The notes beneath the pieces are model-generated. The model did not search any database, had not been told where the DNA came from, and was given only the letters and a program-made list of their open reading frames with translations. A stretch of DNA of 64,000 nt from an uncultured bacterium (GTDB taxonomy: Bacteria; Cyanobacteriota; Vampirovibrionia; Gastranaerophilales; Gastranaerophilaceae). Positions 37,044 through 48,469 of this stretch are shown piece after piece (position 1 is the first letter of the stretch; each line of letters starts with the position of its first letter). The translations under genes and the position numbers were made by a program. The stretch lies in the NCBI GenBank assembly GCA_902797985.1, contig CADBUZ010000001.1:59399-123398 (forward strand). Direction: 5' to 3'.

Positions 37044-37074
37044 GCGGTAGAACATTCTACCGCTTTATTTTTTT
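37044..37074 (+). terminator. terminator of the glycine-zipper gene
   Basis: GCGGTAGA, an ACAT loop and TCTACCGC form an 8-base stem followed by a T-rich run. Confidence 0.9.
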
Positions 37075-37080
37075 AAATAA

Positions 37081-37115
37081 AAAATGACGAAATATATAAA
37101 TACTTCGTCATTTTT
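37081..37115. terminator. terminator of rpoC2
   Basis: AAAATGACGAA pairs with TTCGTCATTTT around a 12-base loop. On the minus strand it lies about 20 bases after the rpoC2 stop, with a T-run. Confidence 0.88.
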
Positions 37116-37134
37116 ATTATTAATAAACCTAAGT

Positions 37135-40100
37135 TTATTCTAATTCAGAACCATCTTGTATTAACAAGTCTGGAGAACCAAACATACCTTCTATTTCTTC
37201 TAAAATAGCAGATGGTTTTCTTGCTTGGTTACGTTGAGCAGCAGCTCTTCTTTGTGCTTCTCTATCTTTTTCTTCACTAGCAAATGCTAAATGATGATAT
37301 CCTGTTCCGGCTGGAATCAAACGTCCGATAATAACGTTTTCTTTCAAACCTCTCAACATATCTTTCTTACCTTCAACTGCTGCTTCTGTAAGTATTCTTG
37401 TTGTTTCTTGGAATGATGCCGCTGAAATAAAGCTTTCGGTATTCAAAGATGCCTTTGTTATACCTAATAGCATATATTCACATTCAGCAGGTGTTCCTTC
37501 TTTTGCAAGAACTTCTTCATTAACTTTGTTAAACAAGTGTGTTTCAACTAATTCACCAGGTAAGAAATTAGTATCACCAGGTTCAAGAATTTTAACCTTC
37601 TTAGTCATTTGTCTAACAATCATTTCAATGTGCTTATCTGCGATTTCAACGCCTTGTGAACGATATACTCTTTGTACTTCGTCAACAAGATATTGTTGCG
37701 CAGCTTCAGGACCGCATAATCTGATAATATCATGTGGATTTAATGGACCACTTGTTAGAGGATCACCCTTCTTCACTTGTTGTTTATTTGAAACAATTAC
37801 TGTTGAATCAATAGTGTATTTAACCTCTTTCTTGCCCATTTCTTCAGATTCTAAGAACAATCTTGGCATATCTTCATCCATTTCAATGATAGCGGTACCG
37901 TCATATTCAGCTAAGATAGCACAATCTTTTGGTTTTCTTGCTTCCAAAAGTTCTTCAACCCTTGGCAAACCTTGAACGATGTCGCCTGTTTTTTGTCTTT
38001 CGTATAATAATGTCGCAACACTATCACCACGTTGTACAAGCGAATTTTCAACAATCTGTAACTGAGTACCGGCACTAATCAAATATGGACGACCGTTTCT
38101 AATTGTTACTTTTCCTTTTGATACTGATATAACTTCACCTGAAACAGGAGCTAAATCACCTTTATCAGAAACTTCATCGTCTTGTTTTACAAAAGCACCT
38201 TCTTTGACAGTTGCTTTACCTGTTATTTTAACTTCAGATTCATATTCAGATGAATGAAGTAACAATCTTCTTGCTTCTTCTTCACCACCTGAAATAGATG
38301 CAACACCGTCTGCAATTGCTAATACTTCAGTTTTTGCAACGGCTGTCCTAGGTTCGATAACTTCGCCGTCTTTTACAAGTAATTCAGTTTGCAATGATGC
38401 ATTCAACTTAGAATTACCTTCCATTTCACGACGAACAATCAGTGTTTCTAATACAACAACCTTTAATTGTCCTTTGTCATCTAACTCAACTAAACCTTTT
38501 AAGTGAGATAAATAACCTTCCATAGACAATTTAAGACTTGTTCTTGTCAATGTCGCACCGTCAAGATTTCTAACTCTTGCACCATCTTTATATTGCAATT
38601 GTGTTTCAGATACAACATCAATTAATTCATCTGATGTATTGAATCTAATTGAAACATCTTTTGGTTTAATGTTCATAATTTGAACAGGTCTAACCAATAT
38701 TTGAATTGGTTTTTCTTCTAAACTTACAGTTGTATCAATTTCTTCATCTAAATCATCAATATCTAAATCATCAAAACCTGATTCCATTATTGTCACGATT
38801 GAAGTTTTCTTAGCCTTAATACCTTCAGCAATAACAGTTCCTTTTTTAACAACAGAACCTTCTTCAACCTTAAGATCATTTACACTTGATAAAGTGAATA
38901 CTTCACCAGGTCTGATAGTAATTTCGTGAATTACATCATTAAATTCATTGAATTCAACAACACCATCGATATGAGCATAAACGTCTTTTACAACCTCTGT
39001 ACCTTCAGTAACGACAGTACCGTTTTCAACCATTTTTAATGTTGCATCTTTATTGATTTGGTGTACTTCTTCCGGAATAAATACAACTTCACCACCCTTT
39101 GTAATAATTTGATTTTCATCAACTTCGATTCCGTTGTATCTAATTTCACCTGATGATGCTACAGAATATTCATCATCAACAAGCTCGGCAATTACCATAC
39201 CATTTTCAACAGTAGTATCAATAGGAGCTTTGACAATATATCTTTCACCATCACCATCAACAGTCCAGAATTGTTCCTTCTTAGTTTGTTCAAATGATGC
39301 ATTTGAAGGGATTAACGATGCAATAACAATTGTTAATTCTTTACCCTTAACAATTTTCTTGATTTTTCTACCTTCAAATTTAGCATCTTCAATAACCAAA
39401 TCAGAACTATATCTAACTTCACCACCGTGTTCACAAATGATGTTAGTTTCAGCAATTTCTTCACCGGCCTTAACAGCTTGTTTATCTTTAACCAAAATCT
39501 TTGAGCCACCAGGTAAGTTATAAACATCACCAGAAATTACCCAAACAATACCGGATTTGTTAGCTGTACGTGAAATGTTACCTTGTCTGTCTTTTCTTTC
39601 GTCAGCATCAAAACCGTCAAAACGGATTTGACCTGCAACATCAGAATTAATATCTTTTGTTGCTTTTTCAGTCAAACGACCGTGTTCATTTTGAGCAGTC
39701 GGATCAAAAGTACCGATAACTTCACCTTTTTTAACTTTATCACCATCTTTAACAGTAAGAACTGATCCTGCAGGAATATGATATTTGCTAGAGCGTTTAG
39801 CACCCTTAACTTCAATATCACCTTCATAAATAACTACATTTACGACATCACCGTGACGTGTTCTTAATTCTCTTGTTTTAAGAGATGAAACAATTGTACC
39901 ATCTTCTCTTGCAGCAAATGATTTAATCGCTTCCTTAACGCCTACCGCACCACCTGTGTGGAATGTTCTTAATGTCAACTGTGTACCAGGTTCACCGATT
40001 GATTGAGCTGCGATAATACCGATTGCTTCTCCGATATCTACCATTTTTTGTGTTGTCATTGCCCAACCATAACACTTTTGACATACACCATATTCTAATG

Positions 40101-40992
40101 AACATGTTAAACCTGAACGAACTTTTAACTCATTCAATGTTAAGTGTGAAATCTTTTCGATATCTTCACGACTCATTGTTGTATTCTTTTCTACTAATAC
40201 AGTTTTTCCATCTGTATCATAGATATCTTCTGCAATTGTTCTTCCTAATAATCTATCAATAAGAGGTACAATTACATTATCACCATCAACGATTGGCTTC
40301 ATATTAATATAATTATCTCCACCGCAATCGTGTTCTTTAATAATTACATCTTGAGCAACGTCAACCAAACGTCTTGTAAGGTAACCAGAGTCAGCAGTTT
40401 TCAACGCTGTATCTACCAACCCCTTACGAGCACCGTATGATGAAATAATGTATTCTGTAACAGACAAACCTTCTTTAAAGTTAGATTTAATAGGCAAGTC
40501 GATAATCTGTCCGGCTGCATCGGCCATCAAACCACGCATACCAACTAATTGTGATACCTGTGATAAGTTACCTCTCGCACCTGAGAATGCCATCATATAT
40601 ACCGGATTCAATCTATCAAAGTTTTCTACAACTTGTTCTGTCAACTTTGCTGTTGTTTCTGACCAAGTATCGATAACCTTTGTATATCTTTCAACCTCAG
40701 TAATTTCACCTTTTAAATAACGATTTGTTGATTTTTCAATTTCAGCTTCTGCTGAATCCAACAATTCTTTCTTTGTATCAGGAACAGATAAGTCCGAAAT
40801 AGAAATTGTAACACCGGAACGAGTTGCATATCTGTATCCTAAGTTTTTCAATGTATTTGCTAACTCACCGGTTTTTGCTCCGCCGTATTCAAGATACATC
40901 TGAGAAAGCAATTTTCTGATAGCTCCTTTATCCATCAGTTTATTGATGAACTCAGGAGTTTTTGTTTTACTTCTAGAATATGTATTTCCCAT
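37135..40992 (-). CDS. rpoC2: RNA polymerase beta-prime subunit, C-terminal part (cyanobacterial-type RpoC2)
   Basis: 1285 residues. Starts MGNTYSRSKTKTPEF, where cyanobacterial RpoC2 starts, with AAGGAAAT upstream. It carries the bridge helix and trigger loop. The first trigger-loop half is GEPGTQLTLRTFHTGG near residue 340. The second half resumes near 1000 with GDIVQGLPRVEELLEARKPKD. The roughly 650 residues between are strand-rich, with repeated sandwich-barrel hybrid motifs, equivalent to the cyanobacterial SI3 insertion. The C-terminal SFQETTRILTEAAVEGKKD block is intact. Co-transcribed with rpoB and rpoC1. Confidence 0.97.
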   Translation of the reverse strand: MGNTYSRSKTKTPEFINKLMDKGAIRKLLSQMYLEYGGAKTGELANTLKNLGYRYATRSGVTISISDLSVPDTKKELLDSAEAEIEKSTNRYLKGEITEVERYTKVIDTWSETTAKLTEQVVENFDRLNPVYMMAFSGARGNLSQVSQLVGMRGLMADAAGQIIDLPIKSNFKEGLSVTEYIISSYGARKGLVDTALKTADSGYLTRRLVDVAQDVIIKEHDCGGDNYINMKPIVDGDNVIVPLIDRLLGRTIAEDIYDTDGKTVLVEKNTTMSREDIEKISHLTLNELKVRSGLTCSLEYGVCQKCYGWAMTTQKMVDIGEAIGIIAAQSIGEPGTQLTLRTFHTGGAVGVKEAIKSFAAREDGTIVSSLKTRELRTRHGDVVNVVIYEGDIEVKGAKRSSKYHIPAGSVLTVKDGDKVKKGEVIGTFDPTAQNEHGRLTEKATKDINSDVAGQIRFDGFDADERKDRQGNISRTANKSGIVWVISGDVYNLPGGSKILVKDKQAVKAGEEIAETNIICEHGGEVRYSSDLVIEDAKFEGRKIKKIVKGKELTIVIASLIPSNASFEQTKKEQFWTVDGDGERYIVKAPIDTTVENGMVIAELVDDEYSVASSGEIRYNGIEVDENQIITKGGEVVFIPEEVHQINKDATLKMVENGTVVTEGTEVVKDVYAHIDGVVEFNEFNDVIHEITIRPGEVFTLSSVNDLKVEEGSVVKKGTVIAEGIKAKKTSIVTIMESGFDDLDIDDLDEEIDTTVSLEEKPIQILVRPVQIMNIKPKDVSIRFNTSDELIDVVSETQLQYKDGARVRNLDGATLTRTSLKLSMEGYLSHLKGLVELDDKGQLKVVVLETLIVRREMEGNSKLNASLQTELLVKDGEVIEPRTAVAKTEVLAIADGVASISGGEEEARRLLLHSSEYESEVKITGKATVKEGAFVKQDDEVSDKGDLAPVSGEVISVSKGKVTIRNGRPYLISAGTQLQIVENSLVQRGDSVATLLYERQKTGDIVQGLPRVEELLEARKPKDCAILAEYDGTAIIEMDEDMPRLFLESEEMGKKEVKYTIDSTVIVSNKQQVKKGDPLTSGPLNPHDIIRLCGPEAAQQYLVDEVQRVYRSQGVEIADKHIEMIVRQMTKKVKILEPGDTNFLPGELVETHLFNKVNEEVLAKEGTPAECEYMLLGITKASLNTESFISAASFQETTRILTEAAVEGKKDMLRGLKENVIIGRLIPAGTGYHHLAFASEEKDREAQRRAAAQRNQARKPSAILEEIEGMFGSPDLLIQDGSELE

Positions 40993-41031
40993 TTTATATT
41001 TCCTTATAATTTTAATTTCTTAACTACTTAA

Positions 41032-42741
41032 CTACACTAGCGCTTCTCTAACTGCTTCGTTAAAGATAATTCTACCAGGAGTAGTTTCTATTCTTTTACC
41101 ATTTTCATCACGAACAATAATCTTATCGTGAAGTTCTAACACACCGCTTTCTAAAGCTGCTAATGCATCAGTATAGCTATAGTAATTACCCTTTGGTTCC
41201 ATATCAGGTTTTTCGATAATAGTTAAGTAATACATACCTAATACCATATCCTGAGATGGAGTAATAATAGGTTTACCATTAGCAGGTGCAAGAATATTGT
41301 TAGTAGCTAACATAAGCATTCTTGCTTCTGTTTGAGCTTCAATTGAAAGAGGAACGTGAACAGCCATTTGGTCACCATCGAAGTCAGCGTTGAACGCTGT
41401 ACAAGCTAATGGGTGTAATTGAATAGCTCTACCTTCAACCAATTTTGGTTCAAATGCTTGAATACCAAGTCTGTGAAGTGTTGGAGCACGGTTCAACATT
41501 ACAGGGTGTCCATCAATTACTTCTTCTAATATATCCCAAACTTTTGGATCTGATCTTTCTATTTTCTTCTTAGCTGATTTGATATTTTGAACATATCCTC
41601 TTTCTATCAATTTGTTTACTACAAATGGTTTGAATAATTCAATAGCCATTTCTTTTGGTAAACCACATTGATTCAACTTAAGTTGAGGACCAACAACGAT
41701 AACTGAACGACCTGAGTAGTCAACACGTTTACCTAACAAGTTTTGACGGAAACGACCTTGTTTACCTTCAATAATGTTAGATAAAGATTTTAGTGCTCTG
41801 TTGTTAGGACCAACAACAGTTCTACCACGTCTACCATTATCTATCAAAGCATCAACTGCTTCTTGTAACATTCTCTTTTCGTTTCTTACTATGATTTCAG
41901 GAGCTCCCATTTCCAACAATCTTTGTAAACGATTGTTTCTGTTAATAACACGTCTATACAAGTCGTTTAAGTCAGATGTTGCAAAACGTCCGCCATCTAA
42001 TTGAACCATTGGTCTTAAATCAGGTGGAGTTACAGGAAGTACATCCATAATCATCCAAGTAGGATCTGTTTCAGAAGATATCAATGAATCTAATAATCTT
42101 AATCTCTTAATTAATTTAGATTTCTTTTGAACAGATGTAACACCGGCTTCTAATTCACCACGAATTTCTTCTGCCAATGCTTTTATATCAAGCTCAGCTA
42201 ATAATTCCTTAATAGCTTCTGCCCCGATACCAACTTTTAAAGTTGTTTCTTCATGTTCATCAACATAATCTTCATATTCTTCTTCGGTTAACAATTGGAA
42301 TTTCTTAAATTCACTGTCACCTTGATCCATAACAATATAGTTATTAAAATAAATAACTTGTTCTAAATCTTTCAAAGTTACATCAAGAAGTAAACCAAGA
42401 TAAGATGGAATACCTTTCAAGAACCAAATATGAGATACAGGAGCAGCAAGCTTAATGTGTCCCATTCTGTGTCTTCTTACTTTTGAATCAGTAACTTCAA
42501 CTCCGCATCGTTCACAAATAATACCTTTGTGACGAACTCTTTTATACTTACCACAGAAACATTCCCAATCTTTGGTTGGACCAAAGATTCTTTCACAGAA
42601 CAAACCATCACGTTCAGGCTTTAAAGTTCTGTAATTGATTGTTTCAGGCTTTGTTACCTCACCGTATGACCATTTTAAAATTCTTTCCGGTGAAGCAATG
42701 CTTATTCTTATATAATCAAAATAATCAATACTTGTAGCCAA
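41032..42741 (-). CDS. rpoC1: RNA polymerase gamma subunit (cyanobacterial-type RpoC1)
   Basis: 569 residues, the N-terminal part of an ordinary beta-prime, ending [15 protein letters not shown] zinc-binding block is visible (CFCGKYKR and CERCGVEV), and the catalytic magnesium loop [12 protein letters not shown] is intact. The clamp helices and rudder region lie between. Cyanobacterial gamma subunits are about 620 residues. The stop and the rpoC2 start are separated by 39 bases including a ribosome site, so this is a real gene split and not a frameshift. AGGAGAAT lies just before the start. Confidence 0.97.
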   Translation of the reverse strand: MATSIDYFDYIRISIASPERILKWSYGEVTKPETINYRTLKPERDGLFCERIFGPTKDWECFCGKYKRVRHKGIICERCGVEVTDSKVRRHRMGHIKLAAPVSHIWFLKGIPSYLGLLLDVTLKDLEQVIYFNNYIVMDQGDSEFKKFQLLTEEEYEDYVDEHEETTLKVGIGAEAIKELLAELDIKALAEEIRGELEAGVTSVQKKSKLIKRLRLLDSLISSETDPTWMIMDVLPVTPPDLRPMVQLDGGRFATSDLNDLYRRVINRNNRLQRLLEMGAPEIIVRNEKRMLQEAVDALIDNGRRGRTVVGPNNRALKSLSNIIEGKQGRFRQNLLGKRVDYSGRSVIVVGPQLKLNQCGLPKEMAIELFKPFVVNKLIERGYVQNIKSAKKKIERSDPKVWDILEEVIDGHPVMLNRAPTLHRLGIQAFEPKLVEGRAIQLHPLACTAFNADFDGDQMAVHVPLSIEAQTEARMLMLATNNILAPANGKPIITPSQDMVLGMYYLTIIEKPDMEPKGNYYSYTDALAALESGVLELHDKIIVRDENGKRIETTPGRIIFNEAVREALV

Positions 42742-42809
42742 TTTTATATTCTCCTATAATTTTCTTTTGCTTTACGATATTACACGTTTTATTTTAATAA
42801 GGTGTTATA

Positions 42810-42834
42810 TTGTAGAGAAAAATTTCCTCTACAA
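42810..42834 (-). promoter_or_regulatory. hairpin in the rpoB-rpoC1 spacer
   Basis: TTGTAGAG and CTCTACAA form an 8-base perfect stem, extended by A/T pairs, just after the rpoB stop. There is no T-run on the coding strand, so it is more likely an RNA processing or stabilising element than a terminator. Confidence 0.45.
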
Positions 42835-42843
42835 CATTTATCC

Positions 42844-45800
42844 CTACATATCACCTGATGACATTGAAGTATCAAAGAAATTGATATTCAACAACTCTGA
42901 ATCCATATCGGAAAGAACTCTCTTAGGAGCAGCCTTTCTTAAATCATCCATATCAGTCATTAAATCAACTTCAACGCCGTCTTTCTTAGCAACGGTAATA
43001 TCTAAACCTATACTTTGCAATTCTCTTACAAGAACCTTAAATGATTCCGGAATACCAGGTCTAGGGATATTATCACCCTTAACGATTGATTCGTAAGCGT
43101 GGTTTCTACCGTTCACATCATCTGATTTAATTGTAAGCATTTCTTGCAATGTATAAGCAGCACCATAAGCTTCCAATGCCCAAACTTCCATTTCACCGAA
43201 TCTTTGACCACCGAACTGAGCTTTACCGCCTAAAGGTTGTTGTGTAACTAATGAGTAAGGACCTGTAGATCTTGCGTGAATCTTATCATCAACAAGGTGA
43301 ACAAGTTTCAAGATATATGAAAGACCAACTGCAACAGGTCTATCAAATCTTTCACCGGTTCTACCGTCAATCAGGTAAACCTTACCGTCTTCTCTAACCC
43401 AATCACATCCTGATTCTTTGATACCACGAAGAAGTTCTTCGCGAGTAACTCTTTCTGATGTGTTAGCGCCATATCTTTCATCAAATGAAGGTGCTTCATA
43501 ATGTTCACCTGTCAAGTATGCAGCCAAACCTAATAAACATTCATAAGTTTGACCAACATTCATACGAGAAGGTACACCCAGTGGGTTAAGAACTATATCA
43601 ACAGGAGTTCCGTCAGGTAAGAATGGCATATCTTCTTTTGGAAGAATTCTTGATACAATACCTTTGTTACCGTGACGACCTGATAATTTATCACCTACTG
43701 ATACCTTACGACGTTGCGCTATGTATACTCTAATTACTGTATTTGCTCCAGGAGGTAATTCATCACCTTTTTCTCTGTCAAATACCTTAACATCAAGTAC
43801 ACGTCCACCTTCACCGTGAGGTACACGTAATGAGTTATCTTTAACATCTCTTGCTTTTTCAGCAAAGATTGCTCTTAACAATTTTTCTTCAGGTGGGTGT
43901 TCAGTTTCACCTTTAGGTGTAACTTTACCTACCAAAATATCGTCTGCATAAACACGAGCACCGATACGAACAATACCACGTTCATCCAAATGTCTAAGAG
44001 CATCTTCTGAAACGTTTGGAATTTCACGAGTAATTTCTTCAGGTCCGATTTTTGTTTGTCTAGCATCAATTTCTAATTTTTCAATGTGTAATGAAGTAAA
44101 GATATCGTCGTGAACGCATCTTTCTGAAAGCAAGATAGCATCCTCGAAGTTATATCCTTCCCAAGGCATATATGCAACTAATATGTTTTTACCTAACGAT
44201 AACTCACCGCAACTTGTTGAAGCACCATCGGCAATTACATCACCTGCTTGAACCTTATCCCCTTCATTTACAATAGGTCTTTGGTTTATACAAGTGTCTT
44301 GGTTAGAACGAACATATTTCATTAAATTGTATAAATGAGCCTTACCTTCAATATCTCTAATAACGATTTCTTCGCCGACTACTCTTTCAACAGTACCGTC
44401 AACATCAGATACTACAACCATACCTGAGTCTTTTGCAGCACGAGCTTCTAAACCTGTACCAACCACAGGTCTTTCTGTAATCAACAAAGGTACTGCTTGA
44501 CGTTGCATGTTTGATCCCATCAGCGCACGGTTAGCATCATCGTGTTCAATGAATGGAATAACTGATGTCGCAATAGATATAATCTGAATTGGACATACAC
44601 CAACGTAGTCAACTTTTGAAGATTCAGTCATAATGAATTCTGATCTGTAACGAGCAGGAACCATTTTATTTTTGAAAGAACCATCTTCATTTAACTCAAC
44701 GTCAGCAGGAGCACAACGGAAGTTTTCATCTTCGTCAGCTGTCATATAAACAACTTCATCAGTAACCTTACCGTCTTTAACTACAAAGAATGGAGATTCA
44801 ATAAATCCATACTCATTAACTCTTGCGTGAGTAGCTAATGAACCTATCAAACCTGCATTAGGACCTTCCGGTGTTTCTACAGGACAGATACGTCCATAGT
44901 GAGAAGGGTGAATATCACGAACTGCGAACCCTGCTCTTTCTCTTTGTAAACCACCAGGTCCAAGAGCTGAGATACGACGTTTGTGAGTAATTTCAGCCAA
45001 TGGGTTTGTTTGGTCCATGAACTGTGATAACTGTGATGAACCGAAGAATTCTCTAAGCGCTGCAACCAACGGTTTAGTATTCAACAAGTTCAACGGAGTA
45101 AGTGTTTCAGAATCTTGAAGAGTCATTCTTTCTTTAACGATTCTTTCAATTCTTGAAAGACCAACTCTAAATTGGTTTTGAAGAAGTTCGCCCACAGAGC
45201 GAATTCTTCTGTTACCCAAGTGGTCGATATCATCCAAAGTACCTTCATCATAAGTCAAATTGATAAGGTATTCGATTGAAGCTATGATATCTTCTCTTGT
45301 TAACGTTCTAACGTGGTTAGGAACGTTTAAGTTTAATTTCTTATTCAATTTGTAACGACCAACACGACCGATATCATATTTCTTAGCATCAAAGAATCTT
45401 GATTCTAAGATTTGACGTCCGCCTTGAGGTGATGCAGGATCACCGGGTCTTAACTTCTTGTATAATTCAATTAAAGCATCATCTGTTGTTTCTGTAGTAT
45501 CTTTATCCAATGTTTTCTTCAAGAAATCGAAGTGAGTGAATAAAGATTCCATTTCTGTAACTGTGATACCCATTGCTTTAAGAACAGTTGTTGCCAAGAT
45601 TTTTCTATTCTTATCTATTTTCATATAGATTAAATCGTTAGCATCTGTTTCAATCTTCAACCAAGCCCCTCTGTTAGGAATCATAGTTGCGTTATATAAA
45701 CGTTTACCTGTAGGAGAAACTTCTCTCTTGAAGTAAACACCAGGTGAACGAACGATTTGAGAAACGATTACACGTTCTGCACCGTTAACAATGAATGTAC

Positions 45801-46161
45801 CTTTGTCAGTCATTGTAGGAATATCACCAATATAAACTTCTTGTTCTTTGATTTCACCGCTATCACGGTTAACCAAACGAACCATTACACGAAGCTGTTT
45901 AGCGTATGTTGCATCGTGAATTCTAGCTTCTTCGATAGTGTATTTTGCATTATCGAATGTATAGTTTGGCAAGAAGTGTAATTCTAAGCGGCCTGTATAA
46001 TCTTTTACAGGCGAGAACGCTAACAACTCTTCCTTCAAACCTTCTTTTAAAAACCATTCAAAAGACTTCTTTTGAATATCAATTAAGTCAGGCAGGTAAT
46101 CCAAACGAGTGGCAGGAATGCCCATTGGAGTCACCCTTTTTGCATATTTTGTTGTCGACAT
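42844..46161 (-). CDS. rpoB: RNA polymerase beta subunit
   Basis: 1105 residues, similar to cyanobacterial RpoB and shorter than the E. coli protein. Recognisable blocks are [19 protein letters not shown] and [14 protein letters not shown] (rifampicin pocket and fork loop), [37 protein letters not shown] and the C-terminal [20 protein letters not shown]. Residues usually linked to rifampicin sensitivity (D, H and S of DQTNPL, THKRR and SALG) look wild-type. First gene of the rpoB-rpoC1-rpoC2 unit, with its own promoter and a leader of about 140 bases. Ribosomal genes rplL/rplJ are not upstream. Confidence 0.98.
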   Translation of the reverse strand: MSTTKYAKRVTPMGIPATRLDYLPDLIDIQKKSFEWFLKEGLKEELLAFSPVKDYTGRLELHFLPNYTFDNAKYTIEEARIHDATYAKQLRVMVRLVNRDSGEIKEQEVYIGDIPTMTDKGTFIVNGAERVIVSQIVRSPGVYFKREVSPTGKRLYNATMIPNRGAWLKIETDANDLIYMKIDKNRKILATTVLKAMGITVTEMESLFTHFDFLKKTLDKDTTETTDDALIELYKKLRPGDPASPQGGRQILESRFFDAKKYDIGRVGRYKLNKKLNLNVPNHVRTLTREDIIASIEYLINLTYDEGTLDDIDHLGNRRIRSVGELLQNQFRVGLSRIERIVKERMTLQDSETLTPLNLLNTKPLVAALREFFGSSQLSQFMDQTNPLAEITHKRRISALGPGGLQRERAGFAVRDIHPSHYGRICPVETPEGPNAGLIGSLATHARVNEYGFIESPFFVVKDGKVTDEVVYMTADEDENFRCAPADVELNEDGSFKNKMVPARYRSEFIMTESSKVDYVGVCPIQIISIATSVIPFIEHDDANRALMGSNMQRQAVPLLITERPVVGTGLEARAAKDSGMVVVSDVDGTVERVVGEEIVIRDIEGKAHLYNLMKYVRSNQDTCINQRPIVNEGDKVQAGDVIADGASTSCGELSLGKNILVAYMPWEGYNFEDAILLSERCVHDDIFTSLHIEKLEIDARQTKIGPEEITREIPNVSEDALRHLDERGIVRIGARVYADDILVGKVTPKGETEHPPEEKLLRAIFAEKARDVKDNSLRVPHGEGGRVLDVKVFDREKGDELPPGANTVIRVYIAQRRKVSVGDKLSGRHGNKGIVSRILPKEDMPFLPDGTPVDIVLNPLGVPSRMNVGQTYECLLGLAAYLTGEHYEAPSFDERYGANTSERVTREELLRGIKESGCDWVREDGKVYLIDGRTGERFDRPVAVGLSYILKLVHLVDDKIHARSTGPYSLVTQQPLGGKAQFGGQRFGEMEVWALEAYGAAYTLQEMLTIKSDDVNGRNHAYESIVKGDNIPRPGIPESFKVLVRELQSIGLDITVAKKDGVEVDLMTDMDDLRKAAPKRVLSDMDSELLNINFFDTSMSSGDM

Positions 46162-46538
46162 TAATTTACCTCGTCTATTCTATATATGTGTACGTACTAT
46201 CTAAAAAACTGGTCAAACACAGTCTGTTTCGCCCTATGCTCCGGGCCTCTAATACTGTATTAACCAAAATGGGCATAATTATCCCATATTTGAGCATGCT
46301 TATCAATTATAGTAACACTTCAAGAACTCACGTCAAGCAGAATAAATGTAAAAAACACAATTATTTTAATAAAAATTAATAATTACGAAAATTGAAAACA
46401 AATTGAAATAATTTTTAGTACATAATACTATTTCTTCAAAAAAATACAAGGATTATTGTAAATATTTGTAAAAAAAAATTTTAATCTAATAAAGTTTTTT
46501 AAAACAAGTACCGTAAATTTTAAAAGAAGGATTTTTCA
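46162..46538. other. 377-base divergent intergenic region, rpoB leader plus upstream of the cysteine-protease gene
   Basis: On the minus strand it holds the rpoB promoter and a leader with several weak hairpins, for example ATGGG/CCCAT at 46268-46286 and GCCC/GGGC near 46230-46247. On the plus strand the last 150 bases are A+T-rich, with GAAGGA before the ATG at 46539. An open frame across it on the plus strand has no coding character. Confidence 0.5.
46306..46336 (-). promoter_or_regulatory. rpoB promoter
   Basis: TTGACG (46336-46331) and a perfect TATAAT (46311-46306) on the minus strand are separated by 19 bases, slightly long. Start near 46299. Confidence 0.55.
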
Positions 46539-48452
46539 ATGTACATACAAAACGATAAAAAAAATTATACTAACGATATTACTCGGCAAAAAATCACACT
46601 TGATGAACTTTGTCAAGGGAATAAAGAACTCGAGTCAATATTTAGCGCTTTTGACAAAGACAAAAGCGGCTCACTCGAAGGCAAAGAACTTAAAAAACTG
46701 ATGGATTTGATAGAAGATATTGGCGCTCACTGCGGAAGCGAAGACGTTATTGACGATGGAGATATACGGCATGCATCAGTAAAAAATGCACCGTTTAAAA
46801 ATATTAATGAACAAAATATAAAAACAGTCATAAAAAATTTCTTAAAAATAAATGATGAAAAAGTTAAATTAGATTTTGATGAAGATGCAATAAATTTTGC
46901 AAAAAGTCAAAATCTTACATCAATAGAAAACAATTCTCACATTATACCGAGAACAAATGGAGAAAAAGGCTTTCAACTTATATATAACCGAAATGGAAAA
47001 CCGACTTTGCAAACGATAGGAGAAAAAGCCGGCAGATACACAGAGTCAGGTTATTATGAAATATACTATGATATAAAAGATAACAAAGGTAATGTTATAT
47101 TAAAAAATGGATTATATGATAAGAACAATAACTTTATAGCATCCGGAAAAGATTACAAACCATCTGATACAAAATTTTTGGCAGAATATGCAACCTTCAG
47201 AGGAATGGGAAAAACAAACTGCCCATACCTTTTTGACAATGGCAAAGGAACTATACATCATTTCGACAATGGCGTATTTAGACCAATCGATAAACTACTG
47301 GATTCTGATGAAAACGGATATCTTTGCCAAATGTATAGAAAAAGTATTCAAGGATATGTCAGAGATTTCACAGAAACCATCGGATACTACAAAGGTCAAC
47401 GATATGAAAGCGAAGCTGAATACTATATTGCAAAAAACAACTTAAATATAGAAGTAAAAAAAGATGGCGATAAAAAAATATTTGTAAGTAAAACAGATAA
47501 AAACAAAACCTATAAATATGTCGGCAACGGACAATTTCAATTATCCGAAGAATCAATATTAGCAGAAAGCAAAAAATACAATGTTAACGGAAAACTTGAT
47601 AAACCTATTTACCAAAGAGGAATAGGAAACTGTTACATGGTATCAACAAATCAAGGTTTAAGCAAATATTTCCCTACATTACTGCAAGATCAAGGAATAA
47701 TTACGCCACAACAAAAAAGTGATGATTTACTCAGATTTTCGACTCTGGATCCGGAAAAAGACAAATTTGACGCTGACCAATATGTAATAACTTTCCCCGG
47801 AGTTGATAACAATCCAATTCTCGGAACAAAAAAACATTACACAATAACAAGAGAAGAACTTCAAGCGGCAATAAATTCTAATGGGGAACATTCTTCAGTA
47901 GGTGATCCCGATGAAATCTTATTAGAGCTTGCCTACAAAAAAATGAGAACAGGAATAATAGAAACTCTTATTAAAAAATATGAAAAAAATCCACGCATCT
48001 TTGAAAACCCTAGAAGATTAGCAAATTTACATAATAATAATATTGGTAATGCACATGAATATAGATTATCTACAAGAAGCATTCAAGCTTATTTAGAAGG
48101 TTCAGCTTCTGACGAGGATATACTTAGCGGAGGAACACAAGAATCCATACTTAAAGCACTCATGCCTAAAGGAACAGATATTAAAACAATATACATGTCT
48201 TCAAATAGAAACGCATCAGAGATAATAGAAGAATACAGAAATAAAAATTATATGATTTTGGCATCATATAAAACTGATACTCCTCAATATAGCTATACTA
48301 CAGATTATCACGCAGTTTTATATGATAATGAAGCTCAGCATTTTATATCAACATATGATCCAAATTCTTTTGACAAAGAATTACTAACTAAAGACAATAT
48401 AGATAAAAAAGTTTTTGAAATAACTGTTGTAAAAATTCCTGATAAAAAATAA
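46539..48452 (+). CDS. EF-hand protein with calpain-like (clan CA) cysteine protease domain
   Basis: 637 residues. A canonical EF-hand loop lies at D39-K-D41-K-S43-G-S45-L-E47-G-K-E50. A middle region (150-350) is rich in beta strands with YESEAEYYI-type repeats. The C-terminal domain has QRGIGNCYMVSTNQGLSK, close to the calpain QGxxGDCW box, with nucleophile C365; a His in DYHAVLYDN (H591) and an Asn in YDPNS (N609) complete a Cys-His-Asn triad. Calpain has exactly this order. No signal peptide. Calcium regulation is suggested. Substrate unknown; could be an effector or an intracellular protease. Confidence 0.75.
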   Translation: MYIQNDKKNYTNDITRQKITLDELCQGNKELESIFSAFDKDKSGSLEGKELKKLMDLIEDIGAHCGSEDVIDDGDIRHASVKNAPFKNINEQNIKTVIKNFLKINDEKVKLDFDEDAINFAKSQNLTSIENNSHIIPRTNGEKGFQLIYNRNGKPTLQTIGEKAGRYTESGYYEIYYDIKDNKGNVILKNGLYDKNNNFIASGKDYKPSDTKFLAEYATFRGMGKTNCPYLFDNGKGTIHHFDNGVFRPIDKLLDSDENGYLCQMYRKSIQGYVRDFTETIGYYKGQRYESEAEYYIAKNNLNIEVKKDGDKKIFVSKTDKNKTYKYVGNGQFQLSEESILAESKKYNVNGKLDKPIYQRGIGNCYMVSTNQGLSKYFPTLLQDQGIITPQQKSDDLLRFSTLDPEKDKFDADQYVITFPGVDNNPILGTKKHYTITREELQAAINSNGEHSSVGDPDEILLELAYKKMRTGIIETLIKKYEKNPRIFENPRRLANLHNNNIGNAHEYRLSTRSIQAYLEGSASDEDILSGGTQESILKALMPKGTDIKTIYMSSNRNASEIIEEYRNKNYMILASYKTDTPQYSYTTDYHAVLYDNEAQHFISTYDPNSFDKELLTKDNIDKKVFEITVVKIPDKK

Positions 48453-48469
48453 TTAGACTCTGACAACAA

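Noticed and set aside
40993..41031. rpoC as a frameshifted gene
   Set aside because: Both parts have ribosome sites, normal ends and a split point like Cyanobacteria; it is a natural gene split.
45945..46379. 144-residue ORF antisense to the rpoB start
   Set aside because: It covers the rpoB start and leader on the other strand and has no ribosome site or coding character.
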